IMG/VR virus record: IMGVR_UViG_3300042542_001079
Span: 1 to 34,905 of that record
DNA from: a virus
Direction: 5' to 3' (one strand)
DNA: 34,905 nucleotides
Shown here: one piece after another, positions 27,612-34,905 of the stretch
Layout: each line of letters opens with the position of its first letter
Numbering within the stretch: the stretch's first letter is position 1
Notes under the pieces: generated by a model
What the model was told of the DNA's origin: nothing
Database searches by the model: none
Seen by the model: the letters and a program-made list of their open reading frames with translations, nothing else
Program-made: the position numbers and the translations under genes

Positions 27612-27819
27612 TTTCAACCTTTCGAGGTCTACCCATACGCTTGATTGTAGGAATGACAGGCGCAAAAGCGGTATCTGTACGCTCAGAATCAACTGATTCT
27701 ATGGTTACTTCTGGTTTGTCAACTCTCACATAACCCTGATGACCCTTCATAGAGTCAATATCATGCTGATATGTGAAAGTCACAGTGTTACCTGACTGAA
27801 GACAACGAAAAGTAGCCAT
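27604..27819 (-). CDS. Small hypothetical late protein, 71 aa
   Basis: MATFRCLQSGNTVTFTYQHD, then a strand-rich middle and a basic tail (RMGRPRKVENV). Its 'F-CL-SGNTV-FT--HDI--MKGH-GY' pattern is familiar from phage structural regions, without a function. AAAGGG four bases before the ATG. Confidence 0.65.
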   Translation of the reverse strand: MATFRCLQSGNTVTFTYQHDIDSMKGHQGYVRVDKPEVTIESVDSERTDTAFAPVIPTIKRMGRPRKVENV

Positions 27820-27837
27820 AAAACCCTTTAAATGAGA

Positions 27838-27857
27838 AAGGGGGGACTAGCCCCCCT
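27838..27857 (-). terminator. Hairpin after the 107-aa structural gene
   Basis: Six G (27840-27845) and six C (27851-27856) around ACTAG form a strong hairpin; on the minus strand it is followed by TTTCTC. The U-run is poor, so it may be a weak terminator or an mRNA-stabilising hairpin. Confidence 0.5.
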
Positions 27858-27861
27858 ATCT

Positions 27862-28185
27862 TTACACCATGCGGACAATAACTATATCCATAGTGGCTGA
27901 TGCCAAGTCCACGGTTGAACCTGACTCGTTTTGAATGCGAAACTTGACGGTATTGGCGGCACTGACATAGCCAGTAACAGTCAAACCAACCAAATCCACA
28001 GCCAAAGATGTACAAAGAACCATGTCACCCAAAGCGACACCAGCTACTGTTACATCATCTGTTTCACCAGCACCATCGACTAATGAGCCAGCGTTTAAGG
28101 TACAAACAACTGACCAAGTATCGGAGAACAAACCCCGAAAACTGTCATTGCCTCTGCGTGTTACAACTGCACTTGCTGTTGCCAT
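27862..28185 (-). CDS. Small structural protein, possibly capsid decoration, 107 aa
   Basis: Beta-rich protein (WSVVCTLNAGSLVDGAGETD, then LTVTGYVSAANTVKFRIQNE), located directly behind the capsid gene, where decoration or head-stabilising proteins are often found. GGAGAAATCAAA precedes the ATG. Hairpins flank the gene on both sides, so it forms its own expression unit. Confidence 0.65.
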   Translation of the reverse strand: MATASAVVTRRGNDSFRGLFSDTWSVVCTLNAGSLVDGAGETDDVTVAGVALGDMVLCTSLAVDLVGLTVTGYVSAANTVKFRIQNESGSTVDLASATMDIVIVRMV

Positions 28186-28206
28186 TTTGATTTCTCCTAA
28201 TAGGTT

Positions 28207-28247
28207 AAAAAAGTCCCCCTACCCCTATTGCTAGAGATAGGAGGGAC
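28207..28247 (-). terminator. Intrinsic terminator after the capsid gene
   Basis: On the minus strand GTCCCTCCTA (28247-28238) pairs with TAGGGGGAC (28221-28213), then TTTTTT (28212-28207). It lies just after the capsid stop and should limit downstream expression relative to capsid. Confidence 0.7.
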
Positions 28248-28255
28248 AACTGCAA

Positions 28256-29209
28256 TTAGGCTGGAACGATCAAAGCAAACATTGATGCAGACTTAGCCGC
28301 ACCAGTGCTTGCCGCTGAACGCAGAATTTGCACTCCATACAGCGTGTCTGCTGTGTACAAAGTTGCAAGGTACGGCTGTTGGTACTGAACTTGTGAGCGA
28401 ATAGCCACTTGTTCAACCAAAACCAGTGAGTCTTTATGACCCATCAAGCAAACTCGTGCATTGTTAGTACCTGATGCTGTGTCGCAATTGCTTGAGACAA
28501 ACACAGGGATACCATACAAGTTACCGATCTCACCTGTGCGAATGGTACTGTTTGTACCACCAACAAAGGCTTGTTCAGTGTAACGAGCCAAACCCATTAA
28601 AGTGTTGCGGCTTGATGGAGGAATCAAGAAGAAACGCTGATCCATTGGGGTATCAGTGTCATCAAGACGCTGAATAGTGCGGCGAATAGCGGCATCGGTC
28701 AATGCTGACTCATTGTTGCTTGCGGCAACATAAGCAGTAGTACCATCACCACCAATAAACGCACCAGTTGCATAAGTATTTGTACCACCACCGCCATTGG
28801 TTGAACGACCCAACTGAACCAAGTCAGTATCGACTTGTTTAGCCAAAGCGTAACCAGCGTCAGATGTGTAGAAGTTACGCAAGCTGTTCAAGGCTTGGGC
28901 TTCGACAATATCCTCAATCAAGCGGCTGTATTCGTAATGCTTATTGATAGAAACTTGAACTTCAGACTCTGTAGCGGCAATCAAAGTGACTGCTGTTTCA
29001 GCGGCTTTAGCAGAAGCAGAACCACGGGTAGGTGCAGGGATGTGAACTACATCACCCTTCTTACCTTTAAAGTTCATCTTCATAACCAAGTTAGCTAAAA
29101 CGAGGTTTTTCTTGTAAGCCGCAACGATTTCATCTGACCAAATTTCTGGGATGAATTTTTCAGCGGTTGTTACCGTAACTGAGTTTGTGGGGGAAAATGA
29201 TGTTGCCAT
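28256..29209 (-). CDS. Major capsid protein, 317 aa
   Basis: N-terminus TSFSPTNSVTVTTAEKFIPE, then IWSDEIVAAYKKNLVLANLV, the GKKGDVVHIPAP loop, and INKHYEYSRLIEDIVEAQ fit the family of single-gene podovirus capsids with an HK97-type fold. Further support is the gene order scaffold then capsid, an excellent ribosome site (GGAGATTTAAC) and a terminator right after the stop, as expected for the most abundant virion protein. No protease or cleavage site was seen. Confidence 0.85.
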   Translation of the reverse strand: MATSFSPTNSVTVTTAEKFIPEIWSDEIVAAYKKNLVLANLVMKMNFKGKKGDVVHIPAPTRGSASAKAAETAVTLIAATESEVQVSINKHYEYSRLIEDIVEAQALNSLRNFYTSDAGYALAKQVDTDLVQLGRSTNGGGGTNTYATGAFIGGDGTTAYVAASNNESALTDAAIRRTIQRLDDTDTPMDQRFFLIPPSSRNTLMGLARYTEQAFVGGTNSTIRTGEIGNLYGIPVFVSSNCDTASGTNNARVCLMGHKDSLVLVEQVAIRSQVQYQQPYLATLYTADTLYGVQILRSAASTGAAKSASMFALIVPA

Positions 29210-29238
29210 GTTAAATCTCCAAAAAACGATAAGTTAAA

Positions 29239-29994
29239 TTATCTAACCCTGCCGTCTTGATACGCTTGCATGATTTCTCCGCTTAACGCCTCATAACGAT
29301 CTGGGTCAGTCATCTTCAGCCGAATCAGATCAGCCCTTCGGTAAACTTTTTTTCCAGACTCTCCACTTCCACCTACATCGACACTTGCGGCTTTAAGGTT
29401 TGACTTACGCTGAGTTTCCCCCGCATCTGAAGTCTGTTTTGCCTTAATTCCTCGCAACTCTTTGTATGTGCTTAACAATTCATTTGCACTGTCGTAATCA
29501 AACTCACCATCAGCTTTTGCATACAAACCAAGGCGAATAGGTGAAGATTTCACCCAATTCACAAAGTCTGTATCTTGAGCAATCTGACCGAAATCAGGGT
29601 GCTCTTGCGCCAGCTTTTGCTGAATCTGCATCTTTTTGAACTCTTGACCAGCTTGTCTAGCCGCAAGTACATCGGGATGGTTATCAACAGTCTTACGAAC
29701 TGCCGCCTGTGGATTCTCGAAAAAATCTACTTCTGGCTCTTGCTCAATAGGTTGCTGTTTAGAGGAGAGGTTTTGCTTTATAAGCTCATCTGCCAGCTTT
29801 CGCACTTCCCCAACTTCCTGCGCTTGCTTTCCAATCAGCTTCTCAGCTTCTTGGTGCATTTTGACCACTTCTTCCAAAGATTTCTGCCTGTATTTCTCAG
29901 GCATCTCGGATAAGGGTGCTACTTCAGGTAGTTGCTTCTTTTGCTCAACTGCATCTAACTCACTTAGCGACTCATCTTCATTGTCAATCAACAT
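29239..29994 (-). CDS. Scaffolding protein, 251 aa
   Basis: Highly charged, helical protein (LSEMPEKYRQKSLEEVVKMH, then LIGKQAQEVGEVRKLADELI) with a basic C-terminal helix-turn-helix (KVYRRADLIRLKMTDPDRYE) like the capsid-binding end of phage scaffolds. Location immediately before the capsid gene supports the call. AAGGAAGAAT precedes the start. Confidence 0.8.
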   Translation of the reverse strand: MLIDNEDESLSELDAVEQKKQLPEVAPLSEMPEKYRQKSLEEVVKMHQEAEKLIGKQAQEVGEVRKLADELIKQNLSSKQQPIEQEPEVDFFENPQAAVRKTVDNHPDVLAARQAGQEFKKMQIQQKLAQEHPDFGQIAQDTDFVNWVKSSPIRLGLYAKADGEFDYDSANELLSTYKELRGIKAKQTSDAGETQRKSNLKAASVDVGGSGESGKKVYRRADLIRLKMTDPDRYEALSGEIMQAYQDGRVR

Positions 29995-30049
29995 ATTCTT
30001 CCTTTTCCTGCCGTTATCGGTTCTAGGACATTCAACTCGGCATTTCTGC

Positions 30050-30277
30050 TTATGAGTTGTGCTTTTGCTCCCACTTCAACTGATCTAGGTGTTTTTTCTC
30101 GAACCTTCCATGCTCTGATGGAAAAGAACCAGACCACCCTTCTAACTTAAAGTTTGGAGCAGATAGAGTACGGTTGGCTGTTTCTCCGCACTCACATCGA
30201 AAACTCGTTGTCTCATAATCAACAAGTCTTTCAGTTTTATGCCCATTTTCACAGGCAAAATCAAACATTCTTTTCAT
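30050..30277 (-). CDS. FmdB-type zinc ribbon protein, 75 aa
   Basis: MKRMFDFACENGHKTERLVD, then FRCECGETANR: a C-x3-H and CxC pair as in FmdB-like zinc ribbons. Overlaps the previous gene by 17 bases, with GAGGAAT six bases before the ATG. Located between portal-region genes and scaffold; role in virion assembly unknown. Confidence 0.7.
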   Translation of the reverse strand: MKRMFDFACENGHKTERLVDYETTSFRCECGETANRTLSAPNFKLEGWSGSFPSEHGRFEKKHLDQLKWEQKHNS

Positions 30278-30500
30278 TCAATTCCTCGTAGGCTCGTTCG
30301 CTGACCTCTTTCAAGGTTTTCAGCCAAGTCAAGATGGAAAGTTCACCTTTTTTGAACATCAAGGTCTTTTCATCAGGAATAACGCTTAGATTATTGAGTG
30401 ACTCTATCATATTGTCAATATCTATGCACAAATCCTTCCAACCCTCATTTCCCATCATGGAAAATCGGTCTTCATAATACTTTTGTAGTTCAGGAGTCAT
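30261..30500 (-). CDS. Small helical late protein, 79 aa
   Basis: Acidic helical protein (MTPELQKYYEDRFSMMGNEG, then FKKGELSILTWLKTLKEVSE). Starts in a TGATG overlap with the collagen-like gene, AGGA five bases upstream. I recall similar small proteins near scaffold genes in other phages. Function unknown. Confidence 0.7.
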   Translation of the reverse strand: MTPELQKYYEDRFSMMGNEGWKDLCIDIDNMIESLNNLSVIPDEKTLMFKKGELSILTWLKTLKEVSERAYEELNEKNV

Positions 30501-31366
30501 CAAAATCCTATGTGTTGGGCAGTCATCACGACTGATGCAGTTGAGGGTCTAGTTGGATTTATCTGTGCGGCAATGGTGGCAACAGTGACTTGAGTAGATG
30601 GGGTAGACCAGTAAAACTCGTAATAGTCACCATTATTAGCCACATCAACAATGAAGTTCCAAGAGGGAATAATATGACCTGAAATGCCACCATGAGATGA
30701 TGGAACACCAACAAGACCTGTACTTCCAACAACATTAACACCGTTATAACGCAACCAGATGCTTACATCGTGTTCTTGAGTATCAGTATTTCTAAACTGT
30801 CCAGACCATTGGATGTTGTACTTCCCAATTTCTGTGAAAGTAATCCTACTATTGCTAACTACAGTGACATTTTTGCTGTAATCAGTCTGTCTAACCAGTA
30901 ATGCAGTGGCGGTATTGGCTGTAGCGGTTTGGTTTTGGTAGTCAGAAAATGCGCCATAGTTCTGAAAGATTGCGCCACTTAGACCAGCACCACCTCTTTC
31001 ACCCTTTTCGCCTTTTTCACCCTTAACTTCACCAACATTGATCTCTTTACCATCAGACAACTTAAAGACCAGCGTATCGTCAAAGTCAATCTTGGCATTT
31101 ACAACCGAAATACCATCAGTTCCATCCTGACCGTTCTTGCCAGAAGTACCGTCCTTGCCATCACGACCATCTTTGCCGTCTTTGCCGTTTTTACCAGCAT
31201 CACCTTTATCGCCTTGACGACCACGATCTCCTTGCTCACCCTTGAGCTTCTTGACACTCTCAACCTTATCAGTCAATTTAGGAAATTCTTTGTCAAGCAA
31301 AAGTGCAATAGCAGAAACTTTCGCCTCTGCTGACGCATCTGACAAGATGATTTTTTTAAAGTCCAT
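30500..31366 (-). CDS. Collagen-like virion protein with C1q/TNF-like head, 288 aa
   Basis: After a 40-residue helical N-terminus come about 15 uninterrupted Gly-X-Y triplets (GEQGDRGRQGDKGDAG and KNGKDGKDGRDGKDG), a 35-residue spacer, and a second short collagen run (GEKGEKGERGGAG). The C-terminal 140 residues (SRITFTEIGKYNIQWSGQF, DVSIWLRYNGVNV, WNFIVDVANNGDYYEFYW) resemble C1q/TNF-like trimeric heads. Collagen repeats force trimers, so this is probably a fibre. The position right after the portal suggests a neck or head fibre. Joined to the portal gene by a TAATG overlap. Confidence 0.8.
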   Translation of the reverse strand: MDFKKIILSDASAEAKVSAIALLLDKEFPKLTDKVESVKKLKGEQGDRGRQGDKGDAGKNGKDGKDGRDGKDGTSGKNGQDGTDGISVVNAKIDFDDTLVFKLSDGKEINVGEVKGEKGEKGERGGAGLSGAIFQNYGAFSDYQNQTATANTATALLVRQTDYSKNVTVVSNSRITFTEIGKYNIQWSGQFRNTDTQEHDVSIWLRYNGVNVVGSTGLVGVPSSHGGISGHIIPSWNFIVDVANNGDYYEFYWSTPSTQVTVATIAAQINPTRPSTASVVMTAQHIGF

Positions 31367-33411
31367 TAATCACCAATAACGCTTTTCAAAAACTCATTGT
31401 CTTTTACGCTTTGATTCTGTTTGTCTGCCATTTGCAATTCAACAATTTTTGCCTTGTTTTTAATGTCAGATTCTTTCAACATTAACTCAGCAATCTTTAC
31501 TCTCTTGTCAAATTCTCTAGAGGCTTGATCATCTTCATTAGGAAGATTCTTTGTGATTGCCGCCATGTTCTTGGCTTGCATTTCTTGAGGCATTAACTGA
31601 GCTTCAACAGACAATTTAGTAGCCTCTGCCCTGTTTTGTTCAGCCTGAGTGGTGTTTACAGCAATCTGAGCCTGTGCCGCTTGGATAGCTAACTGCTGTT
31701 GAGCCTGTTGCATCTGTTGTTGCTCAGGATTAGGTTGCATCATCTCATCTAACTTAGCAATCAACTCCATTCGGTTAGACAAACTGCTGTTTCCAATAAT
31801 TCCTTTGAGGATAATTGGCAAAACAGGAGTCTCAGCACCCAAAGTCTGCAACAAACCAATGAATTGCTGTTGCTCGTACTCTCTAGCAATAATGCCAAGG
31901 GTAGCAGTAGGAATGAAATTCATGTCCACAGAGGGATAACGCTCAGGGTCAAACTGCATGAACCTGAAAGCCGCCTTCTTGATGAATGGAATCAAGAAAT
32001 CTTCTTGAAAATTCACCAATGTACGCTTGTACTTCTTGATGATAGAGGCAACCGCCATTGACATACCGCCACCATCACGACTAGCTTGGCTAATCATGCC
32101 GTTAGAGTCTAGAGTTCCTGTAGCTTGTAGCAACATTCTCTCAAAGTCTTTAGCAGTTGCAAGGTTGTTTGGGTCAGTTTGACCAAACTTGAATGGATAA
32201 AGAATCTCACTCGGTGCGCCATTGGTGAGAATAGCTTTTCCAGGCTTTACCTCAAACTTCATGCCCCTTGGTAAACGAGTTGCATCCATCGCAATCATGG
32301 GGGAAGTGCTTAATGCCAGTGAATCCAAGTGACTGCGAGTCTGTGCATCAATGGCTTTTTGCATATTGAATGCTTTTTCCACTGTGCCACGACCCAATAA
32401 ACGATTAGGAACGGTATCGTCTTGGTAAGACAGAACTGGCCTATCCTTCATCATGTAAGGATTTTCTTCAGCCTTTAACAGCATTCCATCATTGGCAATC
32501 ACGACAATGGCTTCTACCATGTCGGTATAGTCTTCAGCCGCTGAATTCTCAGGGAACAAGTCAACAATGTCCTTGTTTTCTTCTAAGTTGTTCAGGTACT
32601 CACGAGGCACAAGACCGTAATAGGTCAACAGCAATACCTTCTCATCTTGGTACTGGCTAATCTCTTGGGTGGCTTCAAGGTCAGTATCTTCACTGGCAGT
32701 ACCAATATCCACCTTGCGGTAGATACCCTTCTCAATGCCTTGCACAATCTTGTGTATTGAGACATATTTCTCAATAGCTACACCCATACAGTCATCGACC
32801 GTAGTACCGTTGGGGTCGAACAAGAAGTTCTTGGGGTTGATAGGATTGATCTTGACAGAGATTCTGTCTCTTTCCATCACACCAATTGCCGCTTGCCCCA
32901 TCTGATTAGGGATAGGCCGAGTTGAGGGAACATACTCGGTTTCAGTCTTGACAATAATCTCACCTATGCCTGTGCCATAGATTTCAGCCATCAATTCGAT
33001 CTGATCGATAGCTTTTCTGATTTTGTCCTTCTTGAAGTCTTCAGTCAGTTGAGCCTTAATCAGTTCAACATCAATAGCCACACCGTTCACATCTTGAATA
33101 TTGTCCTCAATGTCAAAGAAGTCGCCTTGTCCAAAGATAGCTTCCATGATCTCAGCGTGACGAGTCTCGACTGCTTGCTGAGTGGCAGGGGTAACGATAC
33201 GGCTACGCTCTGACTCACGAGTCTTGTCTTCAGCCGCCCATTGACCACGGAAGATGCGCTCATACTCTAGGTATGCGGGGAGGTAGTTAGCATCACGCCA
33301 ATCTCGCCACTTGTCGCAGTGGCTAGTGATGAAATCGGTCAGTTCTTTATCAGCCTCAGTAGGCTCATAAAATTCATTCTGTTCTAGTTTGACTTCTTTA
33401 TCTGTTGCCAT
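31366..33411 (-). CDS. Portal protein, 681 aa
   Basis: Forms the dodecameric ring through which DNA enters and leaves. WRDWRDANYLPAYLEYERIF, then RSRIVTPATQQAVETRHAE, NPINPKNFLFDPNG and RLLGRGTVEKAFNMQKAID are typical of large podovirus portals. The last 150 residues are a long Gln/Ala-rich helix (barrel) protruding into the head. I start at the ATG at 33411, preceded by AAGGTAACACT; the frame is open to 33444, but that would overlap the gene before. Confidence 0.85.
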   Translation of the reverse strand: MATDKEVKLEQNEFYEPTEADKELTDFITSHCDKWRDWRDANYLPAYLEYERIFRGQWAAEDKTRESERSRIVTPATQQAVETRHAEIMEAIFGQGDFFDIEDNIQDVNGVAIDVELIKAQLTEDFKKDKIRKAIDQIELMAEIYGTGIGEIIVKTETEYVPSTRPIPNQMGQAAIGVMERDRISVKINPINPKNFLFDPNGTTVDDCMGVAIEKYVSIHKIVQGIEKGIYRKVDIGTASEDTDLEATQEISQYQDEKVLLLTYYGLVPREYLNNLEENKDIVDLFPENSAAEDYTDMVEAIVVIANDGMLLKAEENPYMMKDRPVLSYQDDTVPNRLLGRGTVEKAFNMQKAIDAQTRSHLDSLALSTSPMIAMDATRLPRGMKFEVKPGKAILTNGAPSEILYPFKFGQTDPNNLATAKDFERMLLQATGTLDSNGMISQASRDGGGMSMAVASIIKKYKRTLVNFQEDFLIPFIKKAAFRFMQFDPERYPSVDMNFIPTATLGIIAREYEQQQFIGLLQTLGAETPVLPIILKGIIGNSSLSNRMELIAKLDEMMQPNPEQQQMQQAQQQLAIQAAQAQIAVNTTQAEQNRAEATKLSVEAQLMPQEMQAKNMAAITKNLPNEDDQASREFDKRVKIAELMLKESDIKNKAKIVELQMADKQNQSVKDNEFLKSVIGD

Positions 33412-33415
33412 AGTG

Positions 33416-34651
33416 TTACCTTGTTGTGCTTCCAAAAGGGTCACGATATATCAGTGATTCTACTGGCACATCGTAACTTTCAGGGTATGTTGTTAGCGGA
33501 ACAGTCATTTTTCCACTTTCATATTGCTTTTGAGTTGCTCTAGCTTGAGCCTCTCCAGCCAAAGATTTGTAATTAGAAAAAACTTGTTTTTCTCTTTCTC
33601 TAACCTTATCACGCAATCCTTGGTATTTCATGTATTTTTGAAAAATATCAACCATGTCTGGATTTGAAAAAACATCTATTTGTTTATCAGATAGATAACG
33701 AGTTTTTCCTTTACTAAAATCAACTATATTTTTTAAATCATTTGATGTTACTTGTAGTTTAGTCAAATTTGACGCTTTGGTTGCAAATATATCATCGACT
33801 TTTCTTAATTCTTGTTCAACTCGTTCAGTTGATTTTTTCATAAATTCTCTAGTATTACCGCCTCTAGGGAATCCTTCAATAGTTTGCACAGCGTGTTGTA
33901 ATTCATGCAATAAAGAACTTGTTGTATCTACAAGTTGTTTATCAACTTTGTCCATCATGTATGGATTTAATCCTTTTAATCCAACAATATTGCTTTTTGG
34001 GTCAAAATAGGCTTCTGTTCCAAACATCATGCCTGAAACTTTTTCTGCTGGAATGTTTTTTAGTTCTGGATAGGCATTGAACAATTCTGGATGGTCTAAC
34101 AAATCACCTACTGTTATGTTTTCTACTGGAGTTTGTTTGCCATAGTCTAAAGTTTTTTGTATAGGTGTTTTTAGTCTTTGTAAAGCATCTTGTTTGATTA
34201 CAACACCCACATCAGAAATCTGTTTTCCCCATTCAGGCATACGCCCTTGACCCATTGGGACTTTTTCAAGTCCTGTGATTTCTGTAATTTTGTAATCAGG
34301 AATGCCTTGCCTTGAAAGTAAATCAGCTTGATTAATTAGGTCTTGCATACCTTTAGCAGATTTCCCAACAATCATTCCAATTGGGTTATATGCATTAGTC
34401 ATAGCCTGAGTCACATATTTATCAGCTTCTAACTGTTCTGCTGTAGGTTGCCTACCTTGCAATTGCGATACTGTTCCTTCGCTTGCAAGACGCATTTGTT
34501 GGTTATAAACTCTTGCTTGATCATTGGTATTATTTACAACTTGTTCAGCTGAAGCCATGGGATTAGATGCAAAATCTCCTAGAGTTCGCTTTAGCGCATC
34601 TGCTCTAGAGTAGATGTAAGGTAAAACTCCACCAAGTAATCCAGTTGCCAT
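33416..34651 (-). CDS. Polyvalent-type protein with HExxH metallopeptidase-like motif, 411 aa
   Basis: The central region reads LLHELQHAVQTIEGFPRGGN (residues 247-266). His249, Glu250 and His253 form an HExxH zinc motif, with Glu259 as possible third ligand. The 'HELQH-IQ--EGF-RGG' signature occurs in large polyvalent proteins of phages and mobile elements (LPD-type domains), which are thought to enter the host with the DNA. The N-terminus is helical, the C-terminus ends in YDVPVESLIYRDPFG. The gene starts directly after the TerL stop and precedes the portal. Whether it is a protease is unproven. Confidence 0.7.
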   Translation of the reverse strand: MATGLLGGVLPYIYSRADALKRTLGDFASNPMASAEQVVNNTNDQARVYNQQMRLASEGTVSQLQGRQPTAEQLEADKYVTQAMTNAYNPIGMIVGKSAKGMQDLINQADLLSRQGIPDYKITEITGLEKVPMGQGRMPEWGKQISDVGVVIKQDALQRLKTPIQKTLDYGKQTPVENITVGDLLDHPELFNAYPELKNIPAEKVSGMMFGTEAYFDPKSNIVGLKGLNPYMMDKVDKQLVDTTSSLLHELQHAVQTIEGFPRGGNTREFMKKSTERVEQELRKVDDIFATKASNLTKLQVTSNDLKNIVDFSKGKTRYLSDKQIDVFSNPDMVDIFQKYMKYQGLRDKVREREKQVFSNYKSLAGEAQARATQKQYESGKMTVPLTTYPESYDVPVESLIYRDPFGSTTR

Positions 34652-34905
34652 TTATACCCCCGAAATTATGTCTATTGGTTGCCACTCATCTTCATCTGCA
34701 TCTTCAAAGTAAGATGTAACTGCCAGTTGGTCAATATAAGATAGGGCATCGGGTAGGTCATCGTGAACACCTTGGGCTGGGAACATCAAGAGTTGATCTT
34801 TGAATTCATCCCAATCTTCCTCAGAGTTCAGCACAATACGCCCATGCTCAAACCTTCCTTGGAGACTCCAGATAATTCTGTCAGTCTTTTTCCTGTTGCC
34901 ATGCG
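34652..34905 (-). CDS. terL: Terminase large subunit, C-terminal part (joins 1..1082)
   Basis: Continuation of the gene that reaches base 1 on the minus strand. In the circular map codons run on into 34829 and end at 34652. The segment carries HDDLPDALSY (residues 383-392 of the full protein), the last conserved acidic motif of the terminase nuclease domain. The part at 34830-34905 duplicates 1-76. An isolated ATG at 34834 is not a separate gene start. Confidence 0.93.
   Translation of the reverse strand, partial: HGNRKKTDRIIWSLQGRFEHGRIVLNSEEDWDEFKDQLLMFPAQGVHDDLPDALSYIDQLAVTSYFEDADEDEWQPIDIISGV
34830..34905. repeat. Right copy of 76-bp terminal direct repeat
   Basis: Identical to 1-76; trimming one copy yields the circular genome of 34,829 bp. 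Confidence 0.9.

Noticed and set aside
1-34905. Temperate phage or prophage
   Set aside because: No integrase, excisionase, attachment site or CI-like repressor was found on either strand; the small regulators are not enough evidence of lysogeny.

Overview
The window is the complete genome of a tailed phage, assembled as a circle. The last 76 bases (34830-34905) repeat bases 1-76 exactly. Joining the ends (unit length about 34,829 bp) reconstitutes an intact 419-aa large terminase that runs across the junction. The gene content points to a short-tailed (podovirus-like) phage: terminases, a portal of about 680 aa, scaffold, single-domain capsid gene, short head-tail adaptor, nozzle-like protein, several small tail-tip proteins and three large internal/ejection proteins, with no tape measure, sheath or baseplate genes. 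There is no integrase, CI-like repressor, RNA polymerase, DNA polymerase or tRNA that I can recognise, so it looks lytic and dependent on host transcription and replication enzymes. Moderate GC, AGGAG/AGGTG ribosome binding sites, sigma70-type promoters, Rz/Rz1 spanins and DUF1376/DUF1071 proteins suggest a Gram-negative host. A freshwater betaproteobacterium is my guess from protein style, not something the sequence proves.

Layout. (1) A late operon on the minus strand starts near 2007 and runs leftwards through the junction, then from 34829 down to 13704: TerS, a conserved spacer gene, TerL, an HExxH polyvalent-type protein, portal, a collagen-like protein, two small proteins (one a zinc ribbon), scaffold, capsid, a run of small basic or virion proteins, adaptor, nozzle, tail fibre and tip proteins, a cupin, three ejection proteins, two small membrane proteins, an EF-hand holin candidate, nested Rz/Rz1 spanins and an M15 peptidase endolysin. 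(2) A regulatory region at 2008-3222 carries a divergent early promoter, two strongly structured RNA candidates, four iteron-like palindromes and an AT-rich segment that could be the replication origin. (3) A left early block on the plus strand (2278-6834) holds many small proteins, a stand-alone ArdC-N-like protein and a two-domain sliding clamp. (4) A minus-strand replication cluster (9165-6988) holds a small regulator, a Cys-rich secreted peptide, a DUF1376 replisome organiser, a RuvC-like resolvase and small genes. (5) A right early block on the plus strand (9273-13707) holds small genes, then a recombination cassette: DUF1071 annealase, YqaJ exonuclease, SSB-like protein and a winged-helix protein.

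How it fits together. The phage seems to recruit the host replisome with its DUF1376 protein and its own reduced clamp, recombine with the annealase/exonuclease/SSB set, resolve branches with RuvC, and package with TerS/TerL.

The most unusual material is RNA-level. An early promoter feeds a long terminator hairpin whose loop is complementary to its own leader (2148-2280). A second promoter feeds a multi-helix RNA of about 150 nt (2503-2670). Homologous intergenic cassettes before early genes carry compensatory stem changes and two mutually exclusive hairpins, one of which hides the ribosome binding site (3466-3539, 4883-4954, with a looser third copy at 3857-3936).
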